Assembly: GCF_001294205.1 (NCBI RefSeq) | Contig: NZ_LAQT01000003.1 | Coordinates: 248,001-312,000, forward strand | Origin: Amantichitinum ursilacus | GTDB taxonomy: Bacteria > Pseudomonadota > Gammaproteobacteria > Burkholderiales > Chitinibacteraceae | Length of the DNA: 64,000 bases | Direction: 5' to 3' | Shown: piece after piece, positions 62,159-64,000 of the stretch | Layout: every line of letters starts with the position of its first letter | Position numbering within the stretch: the first letter of the stretch is position 1 | The notes under the pieces: generated by a model | Databases searched by the model: none | What the model was told of the DNA's origin: nothing | Seen by the model: only the letters and a program-made list of their open reading frames with translations | Translations under genes and position numbers: made by a program

Positions 62159-62179
62159 AAATGCAACATTGTTGCATTT
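62159..62179 (-). promoter_or_regulatory. Fur-family-like palindrome, copy 2 (candidate Zur site)
   Basis: A second copy of the same palindrome, with the core ATGCAACATTGTTGCAT and one further matched pair at each end (21 bp in total). The centres of the two copies are 46 bp apart. Together they bracket the probable receptor promoter. Confidence 0.7.
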
Positions 62180-62203
62180 GGCTGGACTGCGCCCGGCAGA
62201 CGC

Positions 62204-62239
62204 AAAAAAGCCCGCAATGCAGCGCTGCAATGCGGGCTT
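62204..62239 (-). terminator. Rho-independent terminator of the iminopeptidase-like gene
   Basis: AAGCCCGCA (62208-62216) and TGCGGGCTT (62231-62239) form the base of a long hairpin that continues into TGCAGCGCTGCA. On the minus strand it is followed by a run of six T. It stands 19 bp after the hydrolase stop. Confidence 0.9.
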
Positions 62240-62257
62240 CGGTAACGCAAATGGCGG

Positions 62258-63316
62258 TTAGCGGGTGAGCGGCAAGACGTTGTCGGTCAGCACCTTGTAT
62301 TGCGCGTCCACCATGGTGCGATTGGGATCATGCCCGGTGCGCACCAGCAATACCCACAGCTTTTGCGGCGCGGTAATGCTGTCGAACCAGGCTTTGCTGA
62401 CCTCGGGCGGCGTGACCAGATCATCCTCGCCCTGGATCAGAAACACCGGCATCGCAAATGTATGCGCGCTCTGGCGCAAATCCAGTCCGGCCTGCATGCC
62501 ATCGCCGTGGCGGCCCACAAATTGCAGATAGGAATAATCCTCGCCCGTTGCTTCATCGGCGCGCGCCTGCTTGCTGTCGTATTCGGCAGCGCGCTTCCAC
62601 CAGTCCAGCGGCGCGGCGGCGGTGACTTTGTTTTCATAAATGCGCGTTACACGCCGGAAAATGCCAAAGCTATGCGGATCAGTCCATGGCGGCGCGCCAA
62701 TCTGCTTGAGCCTGGCGCGGCTGTCGGCGTCGTCGGCGATGTTCAGCAGCTTTTGATAGCCCGCCGCCATGTCAGCCGTGCCGCTGACCAACTGCGCGCT
62801 GCCCACATAGGCGCTGTACAGCTCGGGCCGCGTTTGCGCCATCTGCACCGCCACGGCCGAACCCCAGGAACTGCCAAACAGGATCACTTTCTTTTGCTGC
62901 AGATGCGTTTGCAACCAGGCGCTCAGCGCCACACCGTCATCGGCCAGTTGCTGCAAGGTCAGCGGCGTGTCGTCGCTGAGCGGATTGCGGCCAAAGGTTT
63001 TGCCTGCGCCGCGCTGATCCCATTGCACCAGCGTAAATTTGCCGCGCCACGGGCCATAGATGCGCTCGGCAAACGGCGTCAGCGGATTGCCCGGCCCGCC
63101 GTGCACCATCTGCACAACCGGATTACGACAATCGTCGCCATCGATGGTCACCCATTGCTCGATGCCATTGATGGGCACAAAGCGCGCTTCATGGATCGGT
63201 GCGCCAGTAGTCGGGCAGTGGGCGACATCGGCCGCAGGCGCGGCAAAGGTTGGGACCGCCAGCAACAGCGGACCCAGGCGGAGGGCAAGTCGAACAAGCG
63301 GCACAGGCAAGCGCAT
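62258..63316 (-). CDS. Alpha/beta hydrolase, proline-iminopeptidase-like
   Basis: A 352-residue exported hydrolase of the peptidase S33 type. The signal peptide runs through about residue 30. It carries MVHGGPGNPLTPF (HGGPG oxyanion-hole motif), WDQRGAGKT, the nucleophile Ser in FGSSWGSAVAV, the acid in GEDDLVTPP and the His in RTGHDPNR. HGGPG plus DQRG are the marks of proline iminopeptidases. The ATG at 63316 begins the signal peptide; a TTG five codons upstream is rejected. A strong terminator follows, so it is monocistronic. Confidence 0.9.
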   Translation of the reverse strand: MRLPVPLVRLALRLGPLLLAVPTFAAPAADVAHCPTTGAPIHEARFVPINGIEQWVTIDGDDCRNPVVQMVHGGPGNPLTPFAERIYGPWRGKFTLVQWDQRGAGKTFGRNPLSDDTPLTLQQLADDGVALSAWLQTHLQQKKVILFGSSWGSAVAVQMAQTRPELYSAYVGSAQLVSGTADMAAGYQKLLNIADDADSRARLKQIGAPPWTDPHSFGIFRRVTRIYENKVTAAAPLDWWKRAAEYDSKQARADEATGEDYSYLQFVGRHGDGMQAGLDLRQSAHTFAMPVFLIQGEDDLVTPPEVSKAWFDSITAPQKLWVLLVRTGHDPNRTMVDAQYKVLTDNVLPLTR

Positions 63317-63508
63317 GGCGGGTTCCGGCAATCAAGATGGCGGTCAAGTTAGCACAATGCCATGCTGCATTCAGGCAGCCAGACGCGCTTTTGCAATACC
63401 GACCTACGCTGACTGCCTGCAGCGGCTGACAAACCGGCGTGGCCTTCGGGGCGATGATGGCAAGGTCGGCCCGCGGGGCCAGTTCCAGGCGACAGGGCAG
63501 GGCGACTT

Positions 63509-64000
63509 ATGAATCATGCAACCAGGCAGCAAGCCGGCTTTGTGCAAGTACGCGGCGCGCGCGAACACAATCTACGCGACGTGAATGTCGATATCCCGCG
63601 CGATGCGCTGGTGGTGTTTACCGGCGTATCGGGCTCGGGCAAATCGTCGCTGGCGTTTGGCACGCTGTATGCCGAGGCGCAACGGCGCTATCTGGAATCG
63701 GTAGCGCCGTATGCGCGACGTTTGATTGACCAGGCAGGCGTACCCGATGTTGACCAGATCGATGGCCTGCCGCCTGCGGTGGCGCTGCAACAGCAACGCG
63801 GCACGCCGACGGCGCGCTCGTCGGTGGGCACGGTGACGCAGATTTCCAGTTCTTTGCGCATGCTGTATTCGCGCACCGGGCGTTACCCCGCCGACCAGCC
63901 CATGTTGTATGCCGAAGATTTTTCGCCCAACACGCCGCAGGGCGCATGCCCGCAATGCCATGGTCTGGGCCGGATTTATGAAGTGACCGAGCAATCGATG
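63509..64000 (+). CDS. UvrA-like ATPase, N-terminal 164 residues (3' end outside window)
   Basis: The frame from ATG 63509 stays open to the window edge and encodes 164 residues. The Walker A motif GVSGSGKSS (39-47) and the following [12 protein letters not shown] are those of UvrA. The zinc module [10 protein letters not shown] begins at residue 146. Only some 25 residues separate the [11 protein letters not shown] strand (about 116-125) from the zinc module, against roughly 140 in canonical UvrA, so the UvrB-binding insertion is missing. This is the UvrA2/class II form. AGGG lies before the ATG. Confidence 0.9.
   Translation, partial: MNHATRQQAGFVQVRGAREHNLRDVNVDIPRDALVVFTGVSGSGKSSLAFGTLYAEAQRRYLESVAPYARRLIDQAGVPDVDQIDGLPPAVALQQQRGTPTARSSVGTVTQISSSLRMLYSRTGRYPADQPMLYAEDFSPNTPQGACPQCHGLGRIYEVTEQSM

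Noticed and set aside
1-64000. tRNA, rRNA, CRISPR arrays, transposases, integrases or phage genes
   Set aside because: None recognised. The repeats found are short extragenic palindromes and one tandem array, without regularly spaced unique spacers or recombinase genes.

Overview
The window is about 64 kb of GC-rich (roughly 60 %), densely coded bacterial chromosome. The gene content (methyl-accepting chemotaxis proteins, several TonB-dependent receptors, a PEP-CTERM protein, CcoG, PiuC, FecI/FecR, OmpW) points to a free-living motile Gram-negative, most likely a betaproteobacterium. A Neisseriales/Chitinibacteraceae-type organism is a guess from style, not a demonstrated placement. No rRNA, tRNA, CRISPR array, transposase or prophage was recognised.

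Layout. 1-13.7 kb: small metabolic and regulatory genes: a truncated SDR, VOC protein plus MFS transporter, a secreted unknown, DUF429, PEP-CTERM protein, SnoaL-like protein, an MCP, a DeoR regulator divergent from a NudK-DUF4406 pair, a ParD-like/methionine aminopeptidase pair, and oxidoreductase or hydrolase genes each divergent from an AraC or LysR regulator. 13.8-16 kb: a membrane GGDEF-EAL protein. 16.1-21.6 kb: a Fur-type iron island (FecI sigma factor, FecR, STN-type TonB receptor, PepSY membrane protein, small membrane protein). 21.8-26.8 kb: CynX-like MFS, secreted esterase, quinone oxidoreductase plus an 83-residue unknown, AraC regulator. 26.8-27.9 kb: a compositionally different gene with a MazF/PemK-like core, preceded by a 41-codon ORF overlapping it by ATGA. 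28.1-36.2 kb: a second iron island: TonB receptor plus PiuC, then a leftward operon PepSY, DUF2271, DUF4198, ApbE, flavodoxin reductase, with a strong Fur-box-like palindrome.

36.9-44.6 kb: epoxide-hydrolase-like protein, OmpW with a perfect FNR box placed as in a class II promoter, an AHSA1-type protein whose stop codon lies inside an 8-copy heptanucleotide repeat, an Aer-type MCP, CcoG and a MocR-type regulator. 44.7-52.7 kb: a catabolic-looking cluster under a LacI-type regulator: sugar-type binding protein, two permeases with no ATPase, a TonB receptor and an NtaA/DszA-type flavin monooxygenase. This combination is the best candidate here for an undescribed uptake-and-oxidation system. 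52.7-58.1 kb: a palindrome-rich extragenic element, a small unknown, a divergent NRAMP homologue, a DUF1254 protein and a PAS-PAS MCP. 58.2-64 kb: DUF1007 plus NicO metal transporter, converging with a TonB receptor whose upstream region has two copies of a Fur-family-like palindrome (possible Zur site), then a proline-iminopeptidase-like hydrolase and the start of a UvrA2-like ATPase lacking the UvrB-binding insertion.

Functional themes are iron capture and reduction across the envelope, a second metal module, chemotaxis and oxygen/redox sensing, and small operons under dedicated local regulators. Start codons were moved from the longest ORF wherever a Shine-Dalgarno sequence, signal peptide or family length argued for it. 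All functions are from motif recognition by eye, with no database search.
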